Part shown: positions 1 through 5,703 of the stretch, one piece after another
Numbering within the stretch: position 1 is the stretch's first letter
Layout of the letters: every line of letters begins with the position of its first letter
DNA from: Chloroflexota bacterium
GTDB taxonomy: Bacteria; Chloroflexota; Anaerolineae; J102
DNA length: 8,529 nt
Assembly: GCA_013152695.1 (NCBI GenBank)
Contig: JAADFV010000049.1
Coordinates: forward strand, 1 to 8,529
Direction of reading: 5' to 3'
Translations under genes and position numbers: made by a program
The notes under the pieces: generated by a model
The model's input: the letters and a program-made list of their open reading frames with translations, nothing else
What the model was told of the DNA's origin: nothing
Databases searched by the model: none

Positions 1-130
1 CTCCCTCCTGCTTTCTGCCGCTGCTTCAGCCCACCGGTCTTTCCTGATGTCACGTCTTTTCCAACAACGGGCCTGTTACGGAATTCCTCGCCCCTGCGAA
101 TAACCCTGCAAAACTCTCTTCCGTCTCCCG
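1..130. repeat. Upstream direct repeat, copy 1 (182-bp offset)
   Basis: Positions 1-130 align without gaps to 183-312 at a constant offset of 182 bp. I count about 15 mismatches in 130 positions (roughly 88% identity). The best conserved core is 41-70, identical to 223-252. The mismatches cluster at 103-116. The match already holds at the left window edge, so the unit may extend or recur to the left. The core contains AACGGGCCTGTT (66-77), an imperfect palindrome that is perfect in copy 2. This looks like an intergenic dispersed or tandem repeat. No coding function is supported. Confidence 0.9.
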
Positions 131-141
131 TCTCCCGTCTT
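121..141. repeat. Heptanucleotide tract CCGTCTY, three units
   Basis: Three adjacent 7-bp units read CCGTCTC, CCGTCTC and CCGTCTT at the end of repeat copy 1, followed by a degenerate CCTCCCT. The pattern resembles the short tandemly repeated repetitive (STRR) heptanucleotides described in cyanobacteria and seen in other large, repeat-rich bacterial genomes. The + strand of the tract is almost pure pyrimidine. Confidence 0.85.
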
Positions 142-161
142 CCTCCCTTTACGGGCACGCA

Positions 162-203
162 CTCCCTGCTCCTTGCTTCCTGCTCCCTGCTGCTTTCTGC
201 CGC
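162..203. repeat. Heptanucleotide tract CTYCYTG, four good units plus two degenerate
   Basis: The units read CTCCCTG, CTCCTTG, CTTCCTG and CTCCCTG (162-189), then CTGCTTT and CTGCCGC (190-203). They share a strict 7-bp spacing but a different consensus from the CCGTCTY tracts beside them. The tract spans the junction into repeat copy 2, so the heptads could have served as the site where the 182-bp duplication arose. Confidence 0.85.
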
Positions 204-312
204 TGCCTCAGCCCACCTGTCTTTCCTGATGTCACGTCTTTTCCAACAACGGGCCCGTTACAAAATTCCTCGTCCCTACGAATATTCCTTCACGGCACTC
301 TTCCGTCTCCCG
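183..312. repeat. Upstream direct repeat, copy 2 (182-bp offset)
   Basis: This is the second copy of the block at 1-130. It carries a perfect 12-bp palindrome AACGGGCCCGTT at 248-259. It is followed by the segment ATTCCTCGTCCCTACGAAT at 265-283, which resembles one arm of the inverted-repeat elements found between genes in some filamentous bacteria. That resemblance is from memory and was not searched. The two copies share both the heptad tracts and the unique core, so the whole block appears to have been duplicated and not just the short repeats. Confidence 0.9.
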
Positions 313-344
313 TCTTCCACCTTCCGCCTTCCGTCTCCCTCCCC
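303..344. repeat. Heptanucleotide tract CCGYCTY, about six units
   Basis: Successive 7-bp units read CCGTCTC, CCGTCTT, CCACCTT, CCGCCTT, CCGTCTC and CCTCCCC. This is the same family as the tract at 121-141 but longer, as expected if heptad number varies between copies by slippage. The run ends where the sequence turns into the AT-rich promoter region. Confidence 0.85.
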
Positions 345-412
345 CAATTCCTGACCGATCTGAGGGAATAAACGTGTCCAAAGAGATACATAATTTACTC
401 AAACCTTAAAAT

Positions 413-424
413 TATTCATGAATA
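413..424. promoter_or_regulatory. 12-bp palindrome upstream of the -35 box
   Basis: TATTCATGAATA is a perfect palindrome ending 12 bp before the -35 hexamer of the mraZ promoter. The position would suit an activator or repressor site, but about two or three 12-bp palindromes are expected by chance in a window this size, so the role is speculative. Confidence 0.25.
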
Positions 425-436
425 GATAAAAGAGAC

Positions 437-465
437 TTGCAAAGTCCTGATAAGTTCGCTATAAT
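437..465 (+). promoter_or_regulatory. Housekeeping (sigma-70 type) promoter of the dcw cluster
   Basis: The -35 box TTGCAA (437-442; consensus TTGACA) and the perfect -10 box TATAAT (460-465) are separated by exactly 17 bp, the optimal spacing. Transcription should start near 472, giving a leader of about 37 nt before the mraZ ATG. The flanking DNA is AT-rich. This is the only clear promoter in the window, and the tight gene packing downstream suggests that it drives the whole cluster. Confidence 0.85.
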
Positions 466-499
466 GGGGCAAAGTGGTAGATAGTGGTAGATAGTGGTA
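465..499 (+). promoter_or_regulatory. MraZ operator: direct repeats with 10-bp period
   Basis: Three near-identical decamers follow each other: AAAGTGGTAG (471-480), ATAGTGGTAG (481-490) and ATAGTGGTAG (491-500). A fourth, weaker TGGGG at 465-469 is in the same 10-bp phase and touches the -10 box. Known MraZ boxes are TGGGN repeats with 5-bp spacers in E. coli and AAAGTG[T/G] repeats in Mycoplasma, both with a 10-bp period. The first unit here fits the Mycoplasma form exactly. The array covers the transcription start and leader, so MraZ binding should block its own promoter. It also contains the alternative GTG codon at 494. Confidence 0.85.
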
Positions 500-508
500 G
501 AAGCGCCC

Positions 509-988
509 ATGTCTAATCTTGATGATTATTTGACCCCCTCCCCCGATGATAGCCCCATTTTTATGGGAGAATTCTCCCGCGGGCTAGACAGTAAGGGGCG
601 CATTACCTTACCCGCTACCTTCAGGGAGGCGCTAGGAGAAGATTCGGCATATTTGACCCGTGGCTTGGATGGGTGTCTTTTCCTCTTTCCCAGCAAACAA
701 TTTCTAGAACTTCGGCAAAAATTACGCTCATTACCATTTACCCAAGAGAAAAGTCGGAGATTGCGCCGCTTGATATTTTCCGGCGCTGCTCCCATTAAAC
801 CAGATGGCCAGGGACGTGTCAATCTGCCCCCTTATCTCCGTGACTACGCCCATCTTACAGACACCGTTGTCGTAACCGGCAATGATAGTCACATGGAAAT
901 TTGGAATGCCGAACGCTGGGCGGAAATGTGCCAACAGTTCCAGGAGAGTGCTGACCACGCCGAAGCGTGGGACGCCCTCAACATCTAA
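509..988 (+). CDS. mraZ: Transcriptional regulator MraZ
   Basis: A protein of 159 residues with two tandem SpoVT/AbrB-like swapped-hairpin DNA-binding domains. Both signature DxxxR motifs are present: D27-SKG-R31, followed by ITLPATFRE, and D99-GQG-R103, followed by VNLPPYLRDY. The E. coli protein has 152 residues. MraZ forms ring-shaped oligomers and represses dcw transcription by binding repeats in front of its own gene. Such repeats occur here at 465-499. I chose ATG 509, with a weak upstream GGTAGAAG, over GTG 494, which lies inside the operator. ATG 563 is also possible: most MraZ proteins begin near its MGEF, so the first 18 residues, acidic and proline-containing, would be an extension. 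Its base composition is less C-skewed than that of the genes downstream. Confidence 0.95.
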   Translation: MSNLDDYLTPSPDDSPIFMGEFSRGLDSKGRITLPATFREALGEDSAYLTRGLDGCLFLFPSKQFLELRQKLRSLPFTQEKSRRLRRLIFSGAAPIKPDGQGRVNLPPYLRDYAHLTDTVVVTGNDSHMEIWNAERWAEMCQQFQESADHAEAWDALNI

Positions 989-1017
989 AGCAACCAACCC
1001 TCGGCATTGTCCTTGTC

Positions 1018-1953
1018 GTGATCACTCCCAGCCACACACCCGTTCTTTTACAAGAAGTCCTCGATACTTTTGCTCCCCAGCCTGGCCAGGATTATATCGA
1101 CGCAACTCTGGGCGGCGGTGGACACGCAGAAGCCATCCTCCGTGCTACCGCTCCTCAGGGACGACTTTTAGGTCTCGATGCTGATCTTGCTGCCATTCAG
1201 CGTGTAAGACAACGGCTGGCTCCTTATGGTGAGCGTGTCACCCTCGTACACAGCAACTTTCGCAATCTGCAAGCGATTGCCGAAGCTCATCATTTCCAGG
1301 CAGTCGACGGCATTCTCCTCGATCTCGGTCTCTCCTCCTTCCAACTGGATGAGGGAGAGAGCGGCTTCAGTTTCATGCGTCCAGGACCCCTGGATATGCG
1401 CTTCGATCGTAGCAGTGGTCTCGACGCCGCCACCCTGATCAACACCAGCGACGAAAAAGAACTGGCCGACATCATTTACCGCTATGGCGAAGAACGATAT
1501 GCTCGCCGCATTGCGCGTGCGATCGTACGAGCCCGCCCCCTTCACACCACCCAAGAACTGGCTGAACTCATCCAACGCACCGTTGGCCGGAGCAAACATA
1601 GTCGTCTCCACCCCGCCACCCGCACCTTCCAAGCCTTACGCATCTACGTCAATGACGAACTAGGTGCTCTGCAGACGGTACTTCCCCAGGCCGTCGACCT
1701 CCTCAAACCGGGTGGTATTCTCATCGTTATCTCCTTCCACAGCCTCGAAGACCGTATTGTCAAGCAATACTTTCGTCAAGAAGCGAAAGATTGCATCTGC
1801 CCGCCTCGTACCCCTATTTGCCAATGCCAGCATAAGGCAATCATCAGCGAACTCTATCGCAAAGGACTGACCCCACAACCGGCCGAGCGAGACCTAAACC
1901 CTCGCAGCCGGAGTGCCCGTTTGCGGGCGGCGCGCAAACTTCCCCCTGCTTGA
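1018..1953 (+). CDS. rsmH: 16S rRNA (cytosine(1402)-N4)-methyltransferase RsmH
   Basis: RsmH (MraW) uses S-adenosylmethionine to N4-methylate C1402 in the decoding centre of 16S rRNA. From GTG 1018 the protein has 311 residues (E. coli 313). Visible signatures: HTPVLLQEVL at the N terminus, the SAM motif DATLGGGGHAEAIL (28-41), GLDAD (52-56), DGILLDLGLSSFQLD (97-111) followed by GFSFMRPGPLDMRFD, SRLHPATRTFQALRIYVN, SFHSLEDR (239-246), a four-cysteine segment CICPPRTPICQC (259-270) usual in this family, and NPRSRSARLRAARK near the C terminus. No ATG lies near the expected start. GTG 1018 fits the family N terminus. GTG 967 would add 17 residues and overlap mraZ. No Shine-Dalgarno is seen for either. 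Confidence 0.95.
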   Translation: MITPSHTPVLLQEVLDTFAPQPGQDYIDATLGGGGHAEAILRATAPQGRLLGLDADLAAIQRVRQRLAPYGERVTLVHSNFRNLQAIAEAHHFQAVDGILLDLGLSSFQLDEGESGFSFMRPGPLDMRFDRSSGLDAATLINTSDEKELADIIYRYGEERYARRIARAIVRARPLHTTQELAELIQRTVGRSKHSRLHPATRTFQALRIYVNDELGALQTVLPQAVDLLKPGGILIVISFHSLEDRIVKQYFRQEAKDCICPPRTPICQCQHKAIISELYRKGLTPQPAERDLNPRSRSARLRAARKLPPA

Positions 1954-1958
1954 TCAGC

Positions 1959-1966
1959 AAAGGTGG
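1959..1966 (+). promoter_or_regulatory. Ribosome binding site for the ftsL-like gene
   Basis: AAAGGTGG lies 5 nt before ATG 1972. It decides the start in favour of that ATG over the GTG at 1963, which lies inside the site itself. It is the only convincing Shine-Dalgarno sequence in front of any gene in this window. Confidence 0.7.
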
Positions 1967-1971
1967 CCAAC

Positions 1972-2400
1972 ATGCTTCAGCGTTCATCCTTCTCATCCAT
2001 TCAAAGCCTCCAGGCTGGCGTTCTTCGTCGCAGTACGCGCACCCGGCCCCAACAGGCCCTGCTCAAAATCCTGTTGATAGTGGGGGTTGCCCTGACGCTG
2101 AGTCTCTATGTTTATCAAACATCCAAAATTACCGTTGTCACCTATGACATCAGAGACTTACAGAACAACTACGCCCGTTTAGTACGCGAAAACACCAATC
2201 TCTTGGCCCAGATCGCTTACGAGCAAAGCGTTCAACAGATGACACGCCGCGCCCTGGCCCAAGGATTCCAACCCGCGGAAGTGATGCACTTCATCTATGC
2301 CGATTCAGGCACCGAGACCGAGGATACACGTCGCCCACCCAGCGACGGCGACCTGCGCCCTAATCCCCCACCGCCATCCTCTCCCCCCACCACGCCATGA
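1972..2400 (+). CDS. ftsL: Putative cell division protein FtsL (small bitopic coiled-coil protein)
   Basis: A protein of 142 residues with a short basic cytoplasmic N terminus (RR, R and K residues at 19-32), one hydrophobic membrane segment at about 29-48 (LLKILLIVGVALTLSLYVY), then a segment of about 35 residues rich in L, N, Q and E (about 58-92) that fits a coiled coil, and a disordered C-terminal tail with many Pro residues (121-142). Position between rsmH and ftsI, topology and size all fit FtsL, which links FtsB, FtsQ and the FtsW-FtsI synthase at the septum. FtsL sequences diverge quickly, so this is a call by architecture and context; a related FtsB/DivIC-type septum protein cannot be excluded. 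The TGA overlaps the ftsI ATG as ATGA (2397-2400), which suggests translational coupling. Confidence 0.7.
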   Translation: MLQRSSFSSIQSLQAGVLRRSTRTRPQQALLKILLIVGVALTLSLYVYQTSKITVVTYDIRDLQNNYARLVRENTNLLAQIAYEQSVQQMTRRALAQGFQPAEVMHFIYADSGTETEDTRRPPSDGDLRPNPPPPSSPPTTP

Positions 2401-4247
2401 GCGCCCCTCCCCCTTCCCGCCCAGGCATTTATCGATTACCACCTGACACCTTTAAGCGAGCGAAACAGTCTTCATCCTCCGAAGAGAGCGTACCCAAAAA
2501 CGTTCACCCCTCCGAAGGTCGTATCAAATCTCTTCTGGGGTTAATTATTCTGTTTGGTGCCCTTCTTGCTGCGCGTTTGATTCTCTACCAGCTTACGGGG
2601 TTACCGCCACAGACCGACGCCAGTGGTCGGAACGTTATCGATAAAACCCTTGGTCGTGGTACTATTGCCGATCGCAACGGCCACCCCTTGGCCATTGAAT
2701 ATTTTCAATACAACATCACCGCCGATCCGCTTGGTATTGGCCCTCAAAACTTTGAGGCGATAGCCAAAGCCTACGCCCCGCGCCTCGGCACCACTCCCTC
2801 CCAAATTGTTCAAACCCTGGAACAGGCATTGGCAACCAATCCCAATGCCCGTTATGCCATGCTCGCAAGTGGTGTCGGGCCCGAAATCGGCGAATCTATC
2901 CGCGCCGAAGGCTATTATACGATTACAGCCAAACCCCTGCCCAAACGCTACTATCCCGAAGGCTTCCTCGCCGCCCCCATCCTGGGCTATGTCGATGCCG
3001 ATCGCCGCGGCCAGTATGGTCTCGAGCGCAAATACGACTCCTTTTTGCGCGCCTCCACCCGCTTACTCCGCCCCTTTCCCACGCCACAACTGGCGGCTGA
3101 TCACGACGATCTCAATAACGCCATCACCAATAGCCTCTTCCTTCCCTCTTACGTTCAACACGATCTCATTCTTACCCTCGATCGCTCCCTGCAATACCTG
3201 GCCGAGCAGGACCTGAGACAGGGTATCGAACAGTACGAGGCAGATGGGGGCGTAATCATCATCATGGACCCCAAGACCAGCGCCGTCCTGGCCATGGCGA
3301 GCTGGCCCACCTTTAACCCCAACACCTATTCCGACTTCGCTGACGACCCAAACATCTTCATCAACCCGGCCATCAACATTATTTATGAGCCGGGTTCGGT
3401 GTTCAAGCTCATCACCTATGCCGCCGCTCTTGACAAAGGCGTCATCACCCCCAACACCGTCTATCAAGATGAAGATCTATACGTTTACCAGGAACAGGAA
3501 ATTCGTAACTGGGACGAACGTAGCCATGGCCGTGTCACCACCACAGAAGCCCTGGCGCAATCACTCAACGTACCCACGGCCAAAATCGCAGTCGATCTTG
3601 GGGCCAACGAATTCTACAAAGCCGTAAATCGTTTCGGATTCGGTCAGAACACAGGTATCGAGCTCCTCAACGAACTTCCCGGTATCGTCAAATCTCCTGG
3701 GAAAAACGGCTGGTATCCTGGCGACCTTGCCACCAATGCCTTTGGCCAGGGCATCAGTGTCACCCCCTTGCAGATGATTAATGCCGTAGCCGCCATTGCC
3801 GCCGGCGGTGTTCGCCACCGAGCCTACATCGTCGAAGGCATCATCAATGAAGGCACCCTTCGTGCTACCGAGCCCCAGGCCCTGAGCCGGGCCATTTCCC
3901 CCGAAACAGCCGCAACCCTGACAGAAATGATGGTCACAACCGTAGACAGGATGGCCGGAGCCCGGATCGAAGGTTATCGCATCGCTGGCAAGTCGGGGAC
4001 AGCAGAAATCCCCTTACCCGGCGGCTACAAAGATGAGCGTACCATCGCCTCCTTCACCGGCTTTTTCCCCGCAGATGACCCCCAATTCGTCGTCCTCATC
4101 AAACTCGACCGTCCCAAAACCTCACGCTGGGCCACGCACACTGCCGCTCCCCTCTTCCAGACCGTTGCCCAAGACATCATCAACCTCTGTGGCATTCCCG
4201 ACGACAGCTCGCGTCAGGCCATCAACACCAGTATGAACTCCCCATGA
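2397..4247 (+). CDS. ftsI: Septal peptidoglycan transpeptidase FtsI (class B penicillin-binding protein)
   Basis: A protein of 616 residues that cross-links septal peptidoglycan outside the membrane. It has a cytoplasmic tail of about 43 residues, a membrane segment at about 44-66, a PBP dimerisation region starting at GRGTIADRNGHPLA (87-99), and a transpeptidase domain from about 255. Catalytic motifs are complete: S334-V-F-K337 (acylated serine, within YEPGSVFKLITYAAAL), S389-L-N391, and K532-S-G-T535. The NAFGQGISVTPLQM block (447-460) is typical of the family. No PASTA domain follows. The stretch between the dimerisation region and the transpeptidase (about 217-254) does not show the usual DxxG-type linker and looks divergent. 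The gene starts by ATGA overlap with ftsL and ends by ATGA overlap with murF, so it is likely translated by coupling. PBP2/MrdA is the main alternative, less likely in this context. Confidence 0.92.
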   Translation: MSAPPPSRPGIYRLPPDTFKRAKQSSSSEESVPKNVHPSEGRIKSLLGLIILFGALLAARLILYQLTGLPPQTDASGRNVIDKTLGRGTIADRNGHPLAIEYFQYNITADPLGIGPQNFEAIAKAYAPRLGTTPSQIVQTLEQALATNPNARYAMLASGVGPEIGESIRAEGYYTITAKPLPKRYYPEGFLAAPILGYVDADRRGQYGLERKYDSFLRASTRLLRPFPTPQLAADHDDLNNAITNSLFLPSYVQHDLILTLDRSLQYLAEQDLRQGIEQYEADGGVIIIMDPKTSAVLAMASWPTFNPNTYSDFADDPNIFINPAINIIYEPGSVFKLITYAAALDKGVITPNTVYQDEDLYVYQEQEIRNWDERSHGRVTTTEALAQSLNVPTAKIAVDLGANEFYKAVNRFGFGQNTGIELLNELPGIVKSPGKNGWYPGDLATNAFGQGISVTPLQMINAVAAIAAGGVRHRAYIVEGIINEGTLRATEPQALSRAISPETAATLTEMMVTTVDRMAGARIEGYRIAGKSGTAEIPLPGGYKDERTIASFTGFFPADDPQFVVLIKLDRPKTSRWATHTAAPLFQTVAQDIINLCGIPDDSSRQAINTSMNSP

Positions 4248-5683
4248 GCCTCAGGCTAAGCGACCTCTATCTCGGTCTCAGTGGCAAACAATTGCACCCG
4301 TCCCTCCGCGGACGGGTCATTTCGCGCTTTGTCATCGATTCGCGCCAGGCGACACCGGGAAGCTGTTTCATCGCTTTTCGCGGCGAAAAGACTGATGGAC
4401 ACCTTTACATCGGTGATGCCATCCAGCGAGGGGCCGCCGCCATTATTGCCGAAAGCGTGCCCCCCTCACTCCAGGCTCCTGTCATCCGCCCGGCCCAAGA
4501 ACCGGCCCCCGCCCTTGGCGACGATCCCCTCATTTTCCTTGTCCCCAACACCCTCCAGGCTTTGCACCAACTGGCGAAGTACTGGCGCGACCAACATCAT
4601 CCCACCGTCGTCGGAATCACAGGAAGTGTCGGTAAAACTTCAACCAAGGAACTGGCGGCGGCCGTACTGCGCCAACGCTATCACACCATTTGGAGCCAGG
4701 GTAACCTGAACAACGAAATTGGCTTACCTCTCACGCTCTTGCGCCTCGAAGAAGAGCACGAATACGCCGTACTCGAAATGGGCTTCTATGTCGAAGGCGA
4801 AATTGCCCAACTATGCCAATTGGCCCGTCCTCAGATCGGGATCATTACCAACATCGGGCCTATTCATTTAGAACGGGCGGGGAGCATGGAAGCCATCTTT
4901 CGTGGCAAGTCCGAGCTTATCCAGGCCCTCCCCCCTTCCGGTCGAGCGATTCTCAACTGGGACGATGATTGGGTTCAGAAAATGGCGCCTTTGAGCCAGG
5001 CCCCCATCTTCCGCTACGGCCTGAACCCCAAGGCCGATCTCTGGGCCGACCAGATTCAAAGCGCCGGTCTCGAAGGTATTCGCTTTCGCTTCCATCACCG
5101 CCGCGCTGACAAAATCGACACTCTTCACGTCCATCTTCCTCTGCTCGGGCGCCACAGCGTCCACACAGCCCTGCGCGCAGCCGCCTTAGGCCTGGTGAGT
5201 GACCTTACCTGGGAAGAAATCATTCGCGGCCTCCATGACATCAACGCACAGGTTCGTATCGAAATTACTCCGGGTGTCCATCACAGCACGATCATCGATG
5301 ACACCTATAACGCAAGCCCCCCTTCCAGCATTGCAGCGCTCAATCTTCTTGCGGACCTGGAGGGACGACGGATCGCCGTCCTTGGCGATATGCTTGAACT
5401 TGGGTCCTACGAGGAAACGGGGCACCGTCTGGTGGGTCTAAAGGCCGCCGACGTCGCCGATATCTTGCTCACCATCGGGTCCCGTGCCCGCTGGATTGCA
5501 GAAGAGGCGATCGTTGGTGGCCTGGCGGCCTCCCACGTTCACCATTTCGACAGGATTGATGAAGCCTTAAGCGCACTGCAACAACTGATTCAACCTGGCG
5601 ACCAGATTCTCATCAAAGGCTCACGTGCGGTCGGGATGGAAAAACTGGTTGCTGCCCTTAGCGTTCCTCGCGACACCGTCTGA
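4244..5683 (+). CDS. murF: UDP-MurNAc-tripeptide:D-Ala-D-Ala ligase MurF
   Basis: This cytoplasmic ATP-dependent ligase adds D-alanyl-D-alanine to UDP-MurNAc-tripeptide, completing the pentapeptide. It has 479 residues, slightly longer than the usual 450-460. Seen in order: an N-terminal uridine-binding domain with FVIDSRQATPGSCFIAFRGE (29-48), P-loop GITGSVGKTSTK (124-135, Lys131), GNLNNEIGLPLTLL (153-166), ITNIGPIHLE, GKSEL (221-225, position of the carbamylated lysine), DDTYNASPPS (352-361), VLGDMLELG (379-387) and ILIKGSRAVGMEKLV (455-469). DTYNASP and GNLNNEIG distinguish it from MurE and MurC. The ATG overlaps the ftsI stop, with no Shine-Dalgarno. An 8-bp inverted repeat lies within codons 18-25. 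murE, normally its upstream neighbour, is absent. Confidence 0.95.
   Translation: MSLRLSDLYLGLSGKQLHPSLRGRVISRFVIDSRQATPGSCFIAFRGEKTDGHLYIGDAIQRGAAAIIAESVPPSLQAPVIRPAQEPAPALGDDPLIFLVPNTLQALHQLAKYWRDQHHPTVVGITGSVGKTSTKELAAAVLRQRYHTIWSQGNLNNEIGLPLTLLRLEEEHEYAVLEMGFYVEGEIAQLCQLARPQIGIITNIGPIHLERAGSMEAIFRGKSELIQALPPSGRAILNWDDDWVQKMAPLSQAPIFRYGLNPKADLWADQIQSAGLEGIRFRFHHRRADKIDTLHVHLPLLGRHSVHTALRAAALGLVSDLTWEEIIRGLHDINAQVRIEITPGVHHSTIIDDTYNASPPSSIAALNLLADLEGRRIAVLGDMLELGSYEETGHRLVGLKAADVADILLTIGSRARWIAEEAIVGGLAASHVHHFDRIDEALSALQQLIQPGDQILIKGSRAVGMEKLVAALSVPRDTV
4296..4317 (+). repeat. 8-bp inverted repeat inside the 5' end of murF
   Basis: ACCCGTCC (4296-4303) and GGACGGGT (4310-4317) are perfect inverted repeats around a 6-nt loop, starting 52 nt after the murF start codon. 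The mRNA could form a GC-rich hairpin here. No T-tract follows, so it is not an intrinsic terminator. One or two such stems are expected by chance in a window of this size. Confidence 0.35.
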
Positions 5684-5703
5684 CCCTACCCTCTTCCTCC
5701 TTC

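Larger units (their letters stand above)
1..436. other. Non-coding intergenic region with repeats, then an AT-rich promoter-proximal part
   Basis: I see no plausible gene, tRNA or structured RNA in this stretch. Positions 1-350 are strongly pyrimidine-rich on the + strand and consist of a duplicated block plus two kinds of heptanucleotide tracts, listed separately. From about 365 to 436 the composition changes abruptly to AT-rich DNA, as is common just upstream of a strong promoter. No U-tract terminator for a gene further left is visible, so the nature of the left neighbour is unknown. Confidence 0.8.

Noticed and set aside
248..259. AACGGGCCCGTT palindrome in repeat copy 2 as a regulatory operator
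   Set aside because: Twelve-base palindromes are expected by chance a few times here, copy 1 breaks the symmetry by one base, and it lies about 190 bp from the promoter.
1..312. Insertion sequence or MITE
   Set aside because: I found no terminal inverted repeats framing the block, no target-site duplication and no transposase. A dispersed repeat remains possible but a mobile element is not supported.
1..344. CRISPR array in the upstream repeats
   Set aside because: There are only two copies of a 130-bp unit and short 7-bp tandems. There are no 23-47 bp repeats with unique spacers and no cas genes.
494..508. GTG 494 as the mraZ start, five codons upstream of ATG 509
   Set aside because: It lies inside the third operator repeat, only about 22 nt after the predicted transcription start, and has no Shine-Dalgarno. 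ATG 509 is closer to the family N terminus.
955..970. Hairpin CCACGC-CGAA-GCGTGG at the 3' end of mraZ as a terminator or attenuator, and GTG 967 as the rsmH start
   Set aside because: No T-tract follows the stem and a 6-bp stem inside coding DNA is expected by chance. The hairpin would bury GTG 967, and the family N terminus fits GTG 1018 better.
3063..3467. Minus-strand open frame within ftsI
   Set aside because: It lies opposite the SVFK active-site region of FtsI and has a Gly/Val/Asp-rich composition typical of an antisense shadow.
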